DNA of 44,600 nucleotides from Candidatus Abyssobacteria bacterium SURF_5. Its GTDB lineage: Bacteria > Abyssobacteria > SURF-5. Below, piece by piece: positions 16,764-25,691 of the stretch (position 1 is its first letter; each line of letters begins with the position of its first letter). The position numbers and the translations under genes were made by a program. The notes below the pieces were generated by a model. The model ran no database searches and had not been told where the DNA came from. It was given only the letters and a program-made list of their open reading frames with translations. The stretch lies in the NCBI GenBank assembly GCA_003598085.1, contig QZKU01000065.1, positions 1 through 44,600 of the forward strand. The letters run 5' to 3'.

Positions 16764-16973
16764 ATGATGAGAATCCAGCTCAACGGGGAGCCGTATGAAT
16801 GTCCCGACGCCGCCACTGTCGCCGATTTGCTCGGGCGATTGGGAGTGACGGGGAATCGGGTGGCGGTTGAATTGAACCTCGATATTTTGCCAAAGGGCGA
16901 ATACGGCGCAACAAGGCTGAAAGAGGGCGACCGCATTGAGGTTGTACATTTTGTCGGAGGAGGCTCTCAATAA
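16764..16973 (+). CDS. thiS: Sulfur carrier protein ThiS with a short C-terminal extension
   Basis: 69-residue ubiquitin-like sulfur carrier that supplies sulfur, as a C-terminal thiocarboxylate, for the thiazole ring of thiamine. It shows RIQLNGEPYECPDAATVADLL, VAVELNLDILPKGEYG, and EGDRIEVVHFVGGG. The reading frame ends GGG-S-Q, two residues beyond the glycines; ThiS proteins normally finish on glycine because adenylation and thiocarboxylation occur there. Processing or an unusual activation may be needed. The Shine-Dalgarno is weak and the ATG follows the attenuator T tract closely. First gene of the operon; no thiF is present. Confidence 0.92.
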   Translation: MMRIQLNGEPYECPDAATVADLLGRLGVTGNRVAVELNLDILPKGEYGATRLKEGDRIEVVHFVGGGSQ

Positions 16974-16988
16974 TGATCGGGGGAGATT

Positions 16989-17765
16989 ATGAATGACGAT
17001 CTTATTATTGCAGGTCGAAAGTTTCGATCGCGTTTGTTGATCGGAACCGGGAAATATGCGACCTTTGAGCAGATGCGCGAAGCGCTTGACAAATCGGGTG
17101 CGGAGATCGTGACCGTTGCCGTTCGCCGGATCAATATTTCCGACAGGAGCAAGGAGTCGCTGCTCGATTATATCGATACGCGCAAGTACACGCTGCTGCC
17201 GAATACCGCCGGCTGCTATTCGGTTGAGGACGCGGTGCGAACGGCGCGATTGGGGAGGGAGGCCGGCCTGTCCGATCTGGTCAAACTCGAAGTGATCGGC
17301 GACGAGAAGACGCTGTTCCCGGATAACGCCGGTCTGATCGAGGCCGCCAGGATACTCATTAAGGAGGGATTTGTCGTCCTTCCGTATACCAATGACGACC
17401 CGATCGTGTGCAAGAGGCTCGAGGAGATTGGATGCGCAGCCGTCATGCCACTTGCCGCTCCGATCGGATCCGGCTTGGGCATCAGAAATCCATATAATAT
17501 CCGGATAATTCGGGAAAATGCCAAGGTGCCGGTCATTGTTGATGCCGGCGTGGGAACCGCCTCGGATGCGGCTATAGCGATGGAACTGGGAGTCGACGGC
17601 GTGCTGATGAATACCGGAGTCGCGGGAGCGAAAAACCCGGTGCTGATGGCAGAGGCGATGCAGCTGGCGGTTGAGGCGGGCCGAAAGGCCTTCCTTGCCG
17701 GTCGAATTCCCCGCAAGCTGTATGCTACCGCCAGCAGTCCGTTGGAGGGCGTCATTGCCGGTTAA
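16989..17765 (+). CDS. thiG: Thiazole synthase
   Basis: Condenses 1-deoxy-D-xylulose 5-phosphate, dehydroglycine or iminoglycine and ThiS thiocarboxylate into the thiamine thiazole phosphate. The 258-residue TIM-barrel protein has [23 protein letters not shown] and LVKLEVIGD, in which Lys99 forms the imine with the sugar phosphate; the phosphate-binding loops [12 protein letters not shown] and [11 protein letters not shown] are intact. It follows thiS by 15 bp and overlaps thiE by 11 bp. Neither thiH (tyrosine lyase) nor thiO (glycine oxidase), which supplies the imine, is in the window. Confidence 0.96.
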   Translation: MNDDLIIAGRKFRSRLLIGTGKYATFEQMREALDKSGAEIVTVAVRRINISDRSKESLLDYIDTRKYTLLPNTAGCYSVEDAVRTARLGREAGLSDLVKLEVIGDEKTLFPDNAGLIEAARILIKEGFVVLPYTNDDPIVCKRLEEIGCAAVMPLAAPIGSGLGIRNPYNIRIIRENAKVPVIVDAGVGTASDAAIAMELGVDGVLMNTGVAGAKNPVLMAEAMQLAVEAGRKAFLAGRIPRKLYATASSPLEGVIAG

Positions 17766-18414
17766 CTTCAATCTCTATCTTATAACCGATCGCCGCCAGT
17801 GCGCGGGCGACGACCTTGCGGCCTGTATTGAGCAGGCCCTGCGCGGAGGCGTTGGCGCGGTCCAGTTGCGGGAAAAGGACCTTCCCACACGCGACCGATA
17901 TGAGCTCGCTCTGAAGTTGCGTTCCGTTACCCGCGCGAGCGGGGCCTTGCTGTTAATAAATGGCGACGCAGCACTCGCACGTGCGGTCGGCGCCGACGGA
18001 CTACATCTCCCGCAAGACGGGCTGCCGGCGAACGTATGCCGGCGGATCGTCGACCCGCATATGCTGATCGGCGTCTCGACTCACACGCTGAATGAGGCGA
18101 AGGATGCTGAAGCAAGGGGCGCCGATTTCATAACGTTCGGTCCCGTTTTTCAGACGCCATCGAAGGCGCAGTATGGCTCTCCCGTTGGTCTTGAGGCGCT
18201 TCAGACGGCTTGTCGGACAGTGACTGTGCCGGTTTTTGGTCTCGGAGGGATTTCCGCTGCGCGAGCGGAGACAGTTGCTACGGCGGGAGCGGCGGGCATC
18301 GGCGTCATCTCTGCGATTCTCGCGGCTCCTGATAGAGAGGGCGCCGCGAGGGAAATAGCGCGCGCCTGGAGAAAGGCGCTGGCACGGTCGGACGAAACCA
18401 TGACGAAAGGTTGA
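17755..18414 (+). CDS. thiE: Thiamine-phosphate synthase
   Basis: Couples the pyrimidine (HMP-PP) and thiazole phosphates to thiamine phosphate. The product is a 219-residue TIM barrel with NLYLITDRR at the start, [13 protein letters not shown] (pyrophosphate loop), [40 protein letters not shown] and FGLGGIS. I place the start at TTG 17755, which overlaps the end of thiG and has GGAGGG 6 nt upstream; an ATG at 17722 would add eleven residues that do not resemble the family. It is followed by thiC after 5 bp. Confidence 0.93.
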   Translation: MPVNFNLYLITDRRQCAGDDLAACIEQALRGGVGAVQLREKDLPTRDRYELALKLRSVTRASGALLLINGDAALARAVGADGLHLPQDGLPANVCRRIVDPHMLIGVSTHTLNEAKDAEARGADFITFGPVFQTPSKAQYGSPVGLEALQTACRTVTVPVFGLGGISAARAETVATAGAAGIGVISAILAAPDREGAAREIARAWRKALARSDETMTKG

Positions 18415-18419
18415 TTCAC

Positions 18420-19703
18420 ATGAACCAGGTTCTGCAGGCAAGACAGGGCATCGTGACGCCCGAGATGGAAAAGGCGGCAACCGACGAACGGCAGTCGCGA
18501 GAGTATATCCGCGATGGGATTGCCGACGGCAGCATCATCATCACCAGAAACCGGAAGCATACGAATGCGAACGTTCTGGCCATCGGCAAGAACCTCAGAA
18601 CGAAGGTGAACGCCAATATCGGCACTTCCGGCGATAAGGCTGACGTCGAAGAAGACTTGCGCAAATTGGAGGTGGCGATCGAGGCGGGCGCGGATACCGT
18701 AATGGATCTCAGCGTTGGCGGAATGGTGAACGAAGTCCTCAAGGAAGTGCTGGCGCGTTCATCAATACCTGTCGGAACGGTCCCAATCTATCAGGCCGCC
18801 CTGCAGGCGCCCCTCCGAAAGAAATCCTTTGTCGAACTCGAACCCGATGAAATATTCGAGACAATCGAAGAGCACGCACGGCTCGGGGTGGATTTCGTGA
18901 CCGTTCATTGCACCGTGACGCAGGAATCGGTGGCCCGCTTGCGAAAACACCGGCGTATTCTGGATATCGTCAGCCGTGGAGGCGCGCTGATGCTGGAATG
19001 GATGGCTCACAACAAGAAGGAAAATCCGCTGTTCGAGCATTTTGTCCGCCTGCTCGCGATCGCAAAGAACTACGACATGTCGCTCAGCCTCGGTGATGGG
19101 ATGCGGCCCGGCTGTCTTGCCGACGCCACCGACCGCGGCCAGATTCAAGAACTCGTATTGCAGGGCGAGTTGGTGGAACAGTGCCGGCAGGCGGGGGTTC
19201 AGGTTATGTGCGAAGGCCCCGGGCATGTGCCCCTCGACCAGATAGCGGCGAACATGATTGTGCAGAAGCGTCTGTGCCATGGCGCGCCTTTTTACGTGCT
19301 CGGGCCACTCGTTACCGACATAGCTCCCGGCTACGATCATATAACGGCTGCGATTGGCGGCGCGGTCGCGGCTCTTGCCGGAGCGGATTTCCTCTGTTAT
19401 GTGACGCCGTCGGAGCACCTGCGTCTTCCCTCTGTTGAAGACGTGAAGGAGGGAGTGATTGCTTCGCGAATTGCGGCGCATGCCGCCGACGTGGCGCGAG
19501 GAATCCCGGGCGCGGTGGAACGCGACAATGCCATGGCCCGGTGCCGCAAGAATCTCGATTGGGAGGGCCAGATAGCTCTTGCGATTGATCCGCAGAGGGC
19601 GCGAGAGTTGCGGGAGAGCAGCCGGCCGACCGACAGCGAGGTATGCACGATGTGCGGAGAGTTTTGTGCGATCAAAGTGACGCGCAAGGCATCCGCCCTG
19701 TGA
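18420..19703 (+). CDS. thiC: Phosphomethylpyrimidine synthase
   Basis: Radical-SAM enzyme that rearranges aminoimidazole ribotide to HMP phosphate, the pyrimidine of thiamine. The 427-residue protein is the short type, lacking the N-terminal extension of E. coli ThiC. It shows ANIGTSGDK, GADTVMDLSVGG, FVTVHCTV, MCEGPGHVPLDQI and DIAPGYDHIT. It ends with the cluster-binding CTMCGEFCAIK (CxxCxxxC) at the C-terminus, where ThiC places its [4Fe-4S] site. ATG 18420 has AAAGG upstream; TTG 18411 is possible but unnecessary. Last thi gene of the riboswitch operon. Confidence 0.96.
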   Translation: MNQVLQARQGIVTPEMEKAATDERQSREYIRDGIADGSIIITRNRKHTNANVLAIGKNLRTKVNANIGTSGDKADVEEDLRKLEVAIEAGADTVMDLSVGGMVNEVLKEVLARSSIPVGTVPIYQAALQAPLRKKSFVELEPDEIFETIEEHARLGVDFVTVHCTVTQESVARLRKHRRILDIVSRGGALMLEWMAHNKKENPLFEHFVRLLAIAKNYDMSLSLGDGMRPGCLADATDRGQIQELVLQGELVEQCRQAGVQVMCEGPGHVPLDQIAANMIVQKRLCHGAPFYVLGPLVTDIAPGYDHITAAIGGAVAALAGADFLCYVTPSEHLRLPSVEDVKEGVIASRIAAHAADVARGIPGAVERDNAMARCRKNLDWEGQIALAIDPQRARELRESSRPTDSEVCTMCGEFCAIKVTRKASAL

Positions 19704-19713
19704 GGAGCACCTG

Positions 19714-21132
19714 TTGAAACGTTCCGTCCAGATTGTGCTGCTTTCGCTCATCCTGCTCTTGGCGCTTCTGTTGCGAATCTGGCACTATACCGGTCCAATC
19801 GGCAGTGACGACCACGACTATTATCTTGCCGCCTATGACATCTATCAGGGCGCGTATCAGCCTACCGAGAACTACTGGAAGAACCGCTTCGCGATGATCC
19901 TTCCGATCACGGCATCGTATGCCGTTCTGGGAACAAACGAGTATGCCGCGGCTGCGTGGCCGATGCTTTCGGCGCTGGGTGCAATCGCAGTCTGCTTTTT
20001 CCTCGGGAAGTCCCTCGTAGATGCCCGGGCCGGTCTGCTTGGCGGATTGCTGCTGGCTTTTTACCCTCTGGACATCCATTATTCAGGCCTGATCCTTCCT
20101 GATATCCCGCTGTCTTTCCTGATGGCGGCATCGGTATTGGCTTTTCTGCGTGCGACCGAAGGCGGCAGGTTTTCGTTACCTCTGTTTTTCACTTCTGGCC
20201 TGCTCATGGGCGTCTCCTATTCCGCTCGCTCCATGTCGATCATCCTGCTTCCTTTTTTCCTGGTTTATGCGGCTTTCTTTGTGCGAAAGATCAAATGGGG
20301 ATACGCCTTGTTTGCGCTAGGAGGTTTCGCCGTTCTCGCTCTCGAGGGGCTCTATTATCATCTGCATGATTTAAGCCCGTTCTACAATCTCTGGCTTAAC
20401 AAACAGGCCGCTCTTGAGGTAAACGCATCCGGTGAATGCTCGACCAGTCAGCTCTACTATCCTCAGGTGGTAACGAGAAATCTTTCCGTTTTCGGCCCCT
20501 ATTTCTATCTGTTCGTGCCGGCTCTGCTGCTGCCTGTAGTGAAGAGGGAGAGGGGTCCCCTGATTCTGGCGCTCTGGGCGGGCATCATTCTGCTGATTCT
20601 GCAGTTCGGGATCGTAAGTCTTTCTCCTCTGATCCATGTGGTCAAGGTGAGAAAATTTCTGAACTACGCCACCGTCCCGCTTATCCTGCTTTCAGCGTGG
20701 GCGCTGCTGCAGCTCCGGCTGCGGCTGCGAATTGCGGTCGTAGTTCTGGTGGCGGGGCTTTCTTTATATTTCCTGAGACCATACAGGTACAGCATGAATT
20801 CAACACCCGAAACGAGCGGCTCGAATATACGGCAGGTGGCGAGATACCTCGCGGAGGCGCCCCCAAAGCCCATTTACGCCGATCCTCGAACGCAAGCGAT
20901 GCTGACGATCTTTTCTGAATTCTCCTTCACGCCGGAGAGATTTCGGAATCTGTACGAAGTGAAATCTGCATACGACTTGAAGAATTGCTACGTTGTAATA
21001 AACGGGTATTATGCGCAGTTCGATTCGGCAAAGCCGTGGGTGCCGCGGTTTGTGGGTCATTATCCTGAAGGCATTCCTGGCGAGTGGGTTCTCAAAGACT
21101 TTTATCTTTCGGGCGTCTATACGGTTCCTTGA
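19714..21132 (+). CDS. Membrane glycosyltransferase, GT39/ArnT-like (PMT_2 superfamily)
   Basis: 472-residue integral membrane protein with an N-terminal helix (VLLSLILLLALLLRIW), a first periplasmic loop containing the acidic motif GSDDHDYY, expected to be the catalytic base of GT-C enzymes, and about ten further membrane helices. It ends in a modest soluble C-terminal domain of about 100 residues. Such proteins transfer sugars from polyprenyl-phosphate donors to lipid A, proteins or other surface acceptors; the acceptor here cannot be read. The TTG start at 19714 has GAGGAG 7 nt upstream, within 10 bp of the thiC stop, so it may be transcribed from the thiamine promoter, although functionally unrelated. 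Confidence 0.82.
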   Translation: MKRSVQIVLLSLILLLALLLRIWHYTGPIGSDDHDYYLAAYDIYQGAYQPTENYWKNRFAMILPITASYAVLGTNEYAAAAWPMLSALGAIAVCFFLGKSLVDARAGLLGGLLLAFYPLDIHYSGLILPDIPLSFLMAASVLAFLRATEGGRFSLPLFFTSGLLMGVSYSARSMSIILLPFFLVYAAFFVRKIKWGYALFALGGFAVLALEGLYYHLHDLSPFYNLWLNKQAALEVNASGECSTSQLYYPQVVTRNLSVFGPYFYLFVPALLLPVVKRERGPLILALWAGIILLILQFGIVSLSPLIHVVKVRKFLNYATVPLILLSAWALLQLRLRLRIAVVVLVAGLSLYFLRPYRYSMNSTPETSGSNIRQVARYLAEAPPKPIYADPRTQAMLTIFSEFSFTPERFRNLYEVKSAYDLKNCYVVINGYYAQFDSAKPWVPRFVGHYPEGIPGEWVLKDFYLSGVYTVP

Positions 21133-21140
21133 GGGTAAGC

Positions 21141-21641
21141 ATGAGCGGCTTTCTTGAAATCAAGCGACATCTGAATAAACCGGATGAGCGCTACAGATGC
21201 GAGCTCGTCCGGCGCGAGCCGGCCAAGATAGTGCTGAAATACAGGAGTGATCGTTCGTTTCAAAGCTCCAAATTGGGCGTCACGTTCCCGCCCGGCTGCG
21301 TGACGCTTGCCTTTTACTGGCTCGATAGGCCTTATGTCTTCTGGGCGATCTATTCACCGGAGGGGGAGCCGCTCGGGTATCTGGTTCATATCTGCCGCGA
21401 GATGGAGATTTTTTCGGATTCTCTGACCTACGTGGACTTGCTGCTTGATATCTGGTTTTCTCGGGACGGCGATTACCTGATTTTGGATCAGGATGAGGTT
21501 GATGACTGCGTTCGTTCAGGCAAGCTGGCGGATGCCGATGTCGCCTATATAGATGCGGCGAAGGAAAAAGCTATCGCCGATTTCCCCCAGAACGCAAAAA
21601 ACGCGACGATGCTTGCGGCTGAGCTTGACATTTCCCGCTGA
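21141..21641 (+). CDS. DUF402 family protein
   Basis: 166-residue protein of the DUF402 family, some members of which are nucleoside di/triphosphate phosphatases. The family core is visible: FWAIYSPEGEPLGYLVHICRE, then TYVDLLLDIWFSRDGDYLILDQDEV, with the acidic residues that bind metal in characterised relatives. The ATG at 21141 is used, with GAGGG upstream; an earlier start at 21084 lies inside the glycosyltransferase gene. It directly follows that gene (8 bp) and precedes a sodium-pump subunit gene. Substrate unknown. Confidence 0.8.
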   Translation: MSGFLEIKRHLNKPDERYRCELVRREPAKIVLKYRSDRSFQSSKLGVTFPPGCVTLAFYWLDRPYVFWAIYSPEGEPLGYLVHICREMEIFSDSLTYVDLLLDIWFSRDGDYLILDQDEVDDCVRSGKLADADVAYIDAAKEKAIADFPQNAKNATMLAAELDISR

Positions 21642-21720
21642 TCTTTTTAAAATGGACGGTGTTCTCACCTCTGCGCCATCGCGGTAAAGTATCCGGAATT
21701 CCTGAAAAAGGGAACGAAAT

Positions 21721-22869
21721 ATGTCTGTACAAGAATTCTTCAGCGTGCTGAACAGCATCGCCCTGCAAACCGGTGTTTTCAGCCTCAAGTGGGGCCATTT
21801 TCTCATGTGGGCCATTGGCCTCATCTTCATATACCTCGCCATCGGCAAGAAGTACGAGCCGCTGTTGCTGCTCCCTATCGGGTTTGGGATTTTTATTGTG
21901 AATTTTCCACTCACGCCCATGATGGGGGTCAATCCCGAAACAGGGCAGGAGCATCTGCTGCAAATCTTCTACCATTACGGCGTCGCGTGGGAGGTGATTC
22001 CCTGCGTCATCTTTTTGGGATTGGGCGCGCTGACCGATTTCGGCCCGCTCATCGCAAACCCGAAAACGTTGCTGGTGGGCGCCGGCGCTCAACTTGGAGT
22101 ATTCGTTACCTTTACTGCGACGTTGATTTTCGGGTTCACGATGAAAGAGGCGGCGTCGGTCGGCATTATCGGTGGAGCAGACGGCCCCACCACGATCTAC
22201 CTTACGAACGCGCTTGCGCCCCATTTGCTGGGTCCGAACGCGCTTGCTGCGTATTCCTACATGGCAATGGTGCCGATTATCCAGCCCCCGCTCATGCGCC
22301 TTCTGACAACGAAAAAGGAGCGCAAGATCGTCATGCGGCAACTGCGGCCGGTATCCCAGAAGGAAAAACTGCTTTTTCCATTACTAGGCGCGGGTTTGAT
22401 CGCATTATTGATTCCGGCGATCATGCCGCTGTTAGGCATGCTGATGTTCGGTAATCTGATGCGCGAGAGCGGCGTAGTCAGACGTCTCAGCGATACTGCA
22501 CAAGGGTCGCTAATGAATATTGTCACGATTTTTCTGGGTCTTTCGGTCGGCGCCACGATGAGCGCCGAGAAATTCCTGACGCCGAAACCGCTGGTGATCT
22601 TTACGTTTGGACTTCTCGATTTCGCCGTCTGCACGCTGGGCGGAATCTTGACCATAAAAATCATGAACCTGTTCATAAAGGAAAAATTGAACCCGCTCAT
22701 CGGTTCAGCCGGTGTGTCCGCCGTACCAATGGCCGCGCGCGTTTCGCAAATGGTCGGATTGCAGGAGAACCAGGAGAATTATCTTCTGCTCCATGCGCTC
22801 GGCCCTAATCTTGCCGGCGTTATCGGAACTGCGGCCGCTGCCGGTCTCTTCATCGCGATGTTTTCCTGA
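21721..22869 (+). CDS. Sodium-pumping decarboxylase beta subunit (OadB/MmdB/GcdB family)
   Basis: Integral membrane subunit that couples decarboxylation of a biotin-bound carboxyl group to sodium export in oxaloacetate, methylmalonyl-CoA or glutaconyl-CoA decarboxylases. The 382 residues contain about nine membrane segments and the conserved GIIGGADGPTTIY region, with the Asp needed for decarboxylation and Na+ binding, plus the IQPPLMRLL and GLSVGATMSAEKFL blocks. AAAAAGGGA lies upstream of ATG 21721. The alpha (carboxyltransferase), biotin-carrier and gamma subunit genes are absent from the window, so the substrate cannot be named; methylmalonyl-CoA would fit a fatty/propionate-oxidising context but is only a guess. 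Confidence 0.92.
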   Translation: MSVQEFFSVLNSIALQTGVFSLKWGHFLMWAIGLIFIYLAIGKKYEPLLLLPIGFGIFIVNFPLTPMMGVNPETGQEHLLQIFYHYGVAWEVIPCVIFLGLGALTDFGPLIANPKTLLVGAGAQLGVFVTFTATLIFGFTMKEAASVGIIGGADGPTTIYLTNALAPHLLGPNALAAYSYMAMVPIIQPPLMRLLTTKKERKIVMRQLRPVSQKEKLLFPLLGAGLIALLIPAIMPLLGMLMFGNLMRESGVVRRLSDTAQGSLMNIVTIFLGLSVGATMSAEKFLTPKPLVIFTFGLLDFAVCTLGGILTIKIMNLFIKEKLNPLIGSAGVSAVPMAARVSQMVGLQENQENYLLLHALGPNLAGVIGTAAAAGLFIAMFS

Positions 22870-23058
22870 CGAAGCTTTCTGAGCTCCCGCCAAAACATGA
22901 TTGCCGGACATGCGGTGCCGGGCGCCCTGCCTCGCCTGTTTCTTTAGCCAATGAACGGTGCCATTATTGACGTACGCACGCATTCTCTTCAGGCATTGTG
23001 GAAGCGAGAGCGGCGCCGCATTTTCTAAGGATATCCTTTTCCGAATGAGGAGGGGATC

Positions 23059-24066
23059 ATGCCCGAATTCAGACAAAACATAGCCACCAGGGAATGGGTA
23101 ATAATAGCCGCCGAGCGGGCGGAGCGGCCGGATCAATTTGTGCGCCGACGGGAAAGAAGGAAGGCCCTGCCGGAATTTTCCCAAAGCTGCCCCTTTTGTC
23201 CCGGCAACGAACATCTGACGCCCGCGCCCACATTGCTTGTCGGTCGCGGCGACAACTGGGATGTTCGGGTGGTTCCCAATAAATACGCCGCGCTTCGACC
23301 GGACGACAGTAATGAACGCGAAAAGATCGGGCTGTTCCTGAAGGCTGGGGGATATGGGATTGCAGAGGTTATCATTGAGACGCCACGACATGATTTAAGC
23401 ATCGCGACAATGTCCGAAACGCATGTAAGGCTCGTGCTGGGGGCGTATCGGCAGAGGAAAATGGAAGTTGCGAAGAGGCATAATATCAATTTCGTCACGC
23501 TGTTCCGAAATCACGGAGAGCGGGCGGGGACTTCGCTTGAGCACCCGCATTCGCAGCTCATTGCGACCCCAATCATTCCGCCGAACGTGCGCGACCAGAT
23601 TAACCAGTCGATGATGAGTTATGACTCGTACGGGACGTGTGTCTACTGCCAGATGGTTGCAGAAGAAACGCAACAGGGAAGCCGACTGCTCATCGATAGC
23701 GAGAAATTTGTTGCGTTTGTGCCATTTGCCTCACGGTCGCCGTTCGAAGTGATGATAGTTCCGAAACAGCATCGCGCTTATTTTGGAAATGTGGCCGATG
23801 AGGAGTTGGACGATCTGGCGCGAGTCCTGAAGACGATCCTGTGCAAAATTCATAAAGGGCTGGATGACCCGGACTACAACTATATTATCCAATCGGCCCC
23901 GGTGGGCGATGACGACGTCAAATATTATCACTGGTATCTTTCCATTGTGCCGCGGCTGACGACGCGGGCCGGGTTCGAGATGGGATCGGGGATCAACATA
24001 AATGTGATGGCGCCCGAACGCTGCGCCCAGATCCTGCGAAACGTTGAAATCGAGGCGTGCGCGTAA
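23059..24066 (+). CDS. galT: Galactose-1-phosphate uridylyltransferase
   Basis: Exchanges UMP between UDP-glucose and galactose 1-phosphate in the Leloir pathway. The 335-residue HIT-superfamily protein has the zinc-site start CPFC (C44, C47), VVPNKYAAL, the nucleophile motif E-H162-P-H164-S-Q, and a second half with FVPFASRSPFEVMIVPK and YYHWYLSIVPR. GAGGAGGGG stands upstream of ATG 23059. No galE or galK is adjacent, so a wider role as a sugar-phosphate nucleotidylyltransferase is possible. Convergent with the sigma-54 activator gene (28-bp gap). Confidence 0.9.
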   Translation: MPEFRQNIATREWVIIAAERAERPDQFVRRRERRKALPEFSQSCPFCPGNEHLTPAPTLLVGRGDNWDVRVVPNKYAALRPDDSNEREKIGLFLKAGGYGIAEVIIETPRHDLSIATMSETHVRLVLGAYRQRKMEVAKRHNINFVTLFRNHGERAGTSLEHPHSQLIATPIIPPNVRDQINQSMMSYDSYGTCVYCQMVAEETQQGSRLLIDSEKFVAFVPFASRSPFEVMIVPKQHRAYFGNVADEELDDLARVLKTILCKIHKGLDDPDYNYIIQSAPVGDDDVKYYHWYLSIVPRLTTRAGFEMGSGININVMAPERCAQILRNVEIEACA

Positions 24067-24094
24067 AAGGAAACGCGGCAGCAAAAGCGGCCAT

Positions 24095-25480
24095 TTACTC
24101 GATGTGGTGAGTCCTCATTTTCCGCCAGAGCGTAGTCCGGCTGATGCCGAGGATATTTGCAGCCTGCGTTCGATTTCCTGCTGCTTCTCGAAGAGCCTGC
24201 GTGATAATTGAATGCTCGGCCTTGGTTTCAAGGCGGGAATGCTTGAGCAATCGTATCTTTCTTTCCTGCGTCGGCTCGAAATCTTCCATTTTTCGTATCT
24301 CGAGCGGGAGGTCGTGGGGCTCAATCAACGTGCTTCGGGAAAGCACGATTGCGTGTTCGAGCGCGTGCTCGAGTTCCCGGATATTGCCGGGCCAGTCGTA
24401 GTTCCAGAGAAAAACCATGCTCTCCTCGCTCACCCCGCGGATTCTCTTGGCCATTATCTTATTGAAGCGATTGATAAAATGGTTGATCAGGAGCGGCAGG
24501 TCGTCTCTTCTCTCCCTCAACGGCGGCAGAAAGATCGGGATAACGCGAAGGCGGTAGTAAAGGTCGGGCCGGAATTCTGCCTTCTGGACGAGGTCCTTCA
24601 AGTTGCGACTGGTGGCCGCGATAATGCGAACATCGCTTTTGCGTGAGGCCGTTTCGCCGACGCGTTCGAATTCTCTCTCCTGGAGGACCCGCAGCAGTTT
24701 CAACTGAATGAACGGGCTGAAGTCGCCGACCTCGTCGAGAAATATCGTGCCCCCATTGGCGGCCTCGAATCTTCCCACCTTATCATACAGCGCCCCCGTA
24801 AAGGCCCCTTTTACGTGCCCGAACAGCTCGCTTTCGAGCAGCGTCTCGGCCAGGGCGGAGCAGTTAACCTTGATAAAAGGGGCGTGAGCCCGGTGGCTGT
24901 GATAATGGATCGCATGGGCCACAAGTTCCTTTCCAGTGCCGCTTTCGCCCTGGATGAGGACAGTGGAATCGCTTTCGGCAGTCTGCAAAATGCGATCATA
25001 CACCTGCTGAATCAGATGGTTCTTGCCGATAATCTGGTCCAGCCTGTATCTTCCCCGTAGTTCCTCTTTCAAGCTGTAAATCTCGGTTACATCGGCTATG
25101 CTGATGACGGCGCCGGCGGGTTTGTCTTCGTAGATATCGGATAAGACGGTGCTCGTGATGTTGATCGTTTTCAACCGCCCGTCCTTCGTGGTTATCTCGA
25201 GCCCATAATTCTCGATCCGGCGATTTGCGGAGATACTCTGGACAACCATTTCGGTAAGCGCCTCTTTACGGGAGCGCAGAATCACATGAAGCGGCTTATC
25301 AAGGGCCTCATCGGCGGAAAAAGCGGTGATTTTTTCGGCGGCCTTATTGAATTGCTGAATCTTGCCGGCGGGATCGACTGTTATTATGCCGTCGTACAGG
25401 CTATCGAAGATCGATCTGAGGTTTTCCGCAAAGCGCAGAAAAAAAGGCGAAAATTGTGCTGAGTGTTTATCGTCCGACAC
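24095..25480 (-). CDS. PAS-domain sigma-54-dependent transcriptional activator
   Basis: Enhancer-binding protein that uses ATP to open sigma-54 promoters. The 461 residues contain an N-terminal PAS sensor (about 15-135), an AAA+ domain (about 147-375) and a Fis-type helix-turn-helix. The AAA+ domain has Walker A GESGTGKE (178-185), the sigma-54-contacting GAFTGA (225-230) and Walker [10 protein letters not shown] (243-251). The helix-turn-helix is [20 protein letters not shown] (436-455). There is no receiver domain, so it senses a ligand or redox state directly through PAS. GTG 25480 is preceded by a G-rich ribosome-binding site. It is not flanked by an obvious target operon; the only sigma-54 promoter found here is at 13756. 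Confidence 0.95.
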   Translation of the reverse strand: MSDDKHSAQFSPFFLRFAENLRSIFDSLYDGIITVDPAGKIQQFNKAAEKITAFSADEALDKPLHVILRSRKEALTEMVVQSISANRRIENYGLEITTKDGRLKTINITSTVLSDIYEDKPAGAVISIADVTEIYSLKEELRGRYRLDQIIGKNHLIQQVYDRILQTAESDSTVLIQGESGTGKELVAHAIHYHSHRAHAPFIKVNCSALAETLLESELFGHVKGAFTGALYDKVGRFEAANGGTIFLDEVGDFSPFIQLKLLRVLQEREFERVGETASRKSDVRIIAATSRNLKDLVQKAEFRPDLYYRLRVIPIFLPPLRERRDDLPLLINHFINRFNKIMAKRIRGVSEESMVFLWNYDWPGNIRELEHALEHAIVLSRSTLIEPHDLPLEIRKMEDFEPTQERKIRLLKHSRLETKAEHSIITQALREAAGNRTQAANILGISRTTLWRKMRTHHIE

Positions 25481-25506
25481 GGTCCCCCCCTGGCCGACTA
25501 TAAATC

Positions 25507-25536
25507 ATGATACCACTGCTCTTTTTTAATTTGCAA
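25507..25536 (-). promoter_or_regulatory. Possible sigma-70 promoter of the sigma-54 activator gene
   Basis: On the minus strand TTGCAA (25531-25536), 18 bp, TATCAT (25507-25512). Reasonable but not strong. Confidence 0.45.
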
Positions 25537-25579
25537 GTTAAAGCCCCACATTTTGTCAAAAAGGATGCCTTCAAGCCGC

Positions 25580-25608
25580 TTGATTAAGCAGTATCGCTAT
25601 GTTAATAT
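25580..25608 (+). promoter_or_regulatory. Sigma-70 promoter of the phosphofructokinase gene
   Basis: TTGATT at 25580-25585, a 17-bp spacer and TAATAT at 25603-25608, about 75 nt before the ATG. A small inverted repeat (AGGTT...AACCT, near 25660) lies in the leader. Confidence 0.6.
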
Positions 25609-25691
25609 TACAGAGGTGCTTTGCTTAATGGGCATTCAAATGTACTCTCAATAGAGGAGGTTGGCAAACCTTTCAACAGGGGGAAGCAACG

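Noticed and set aside
22940-22985. Sigma-54-like element on the minus strand (TGGCAC followed by ATTGG)
   Set aside because: The spacing between the GG and GC elements is one base too long, the -12 GC is missing, and no gene lies downstream on that strand.
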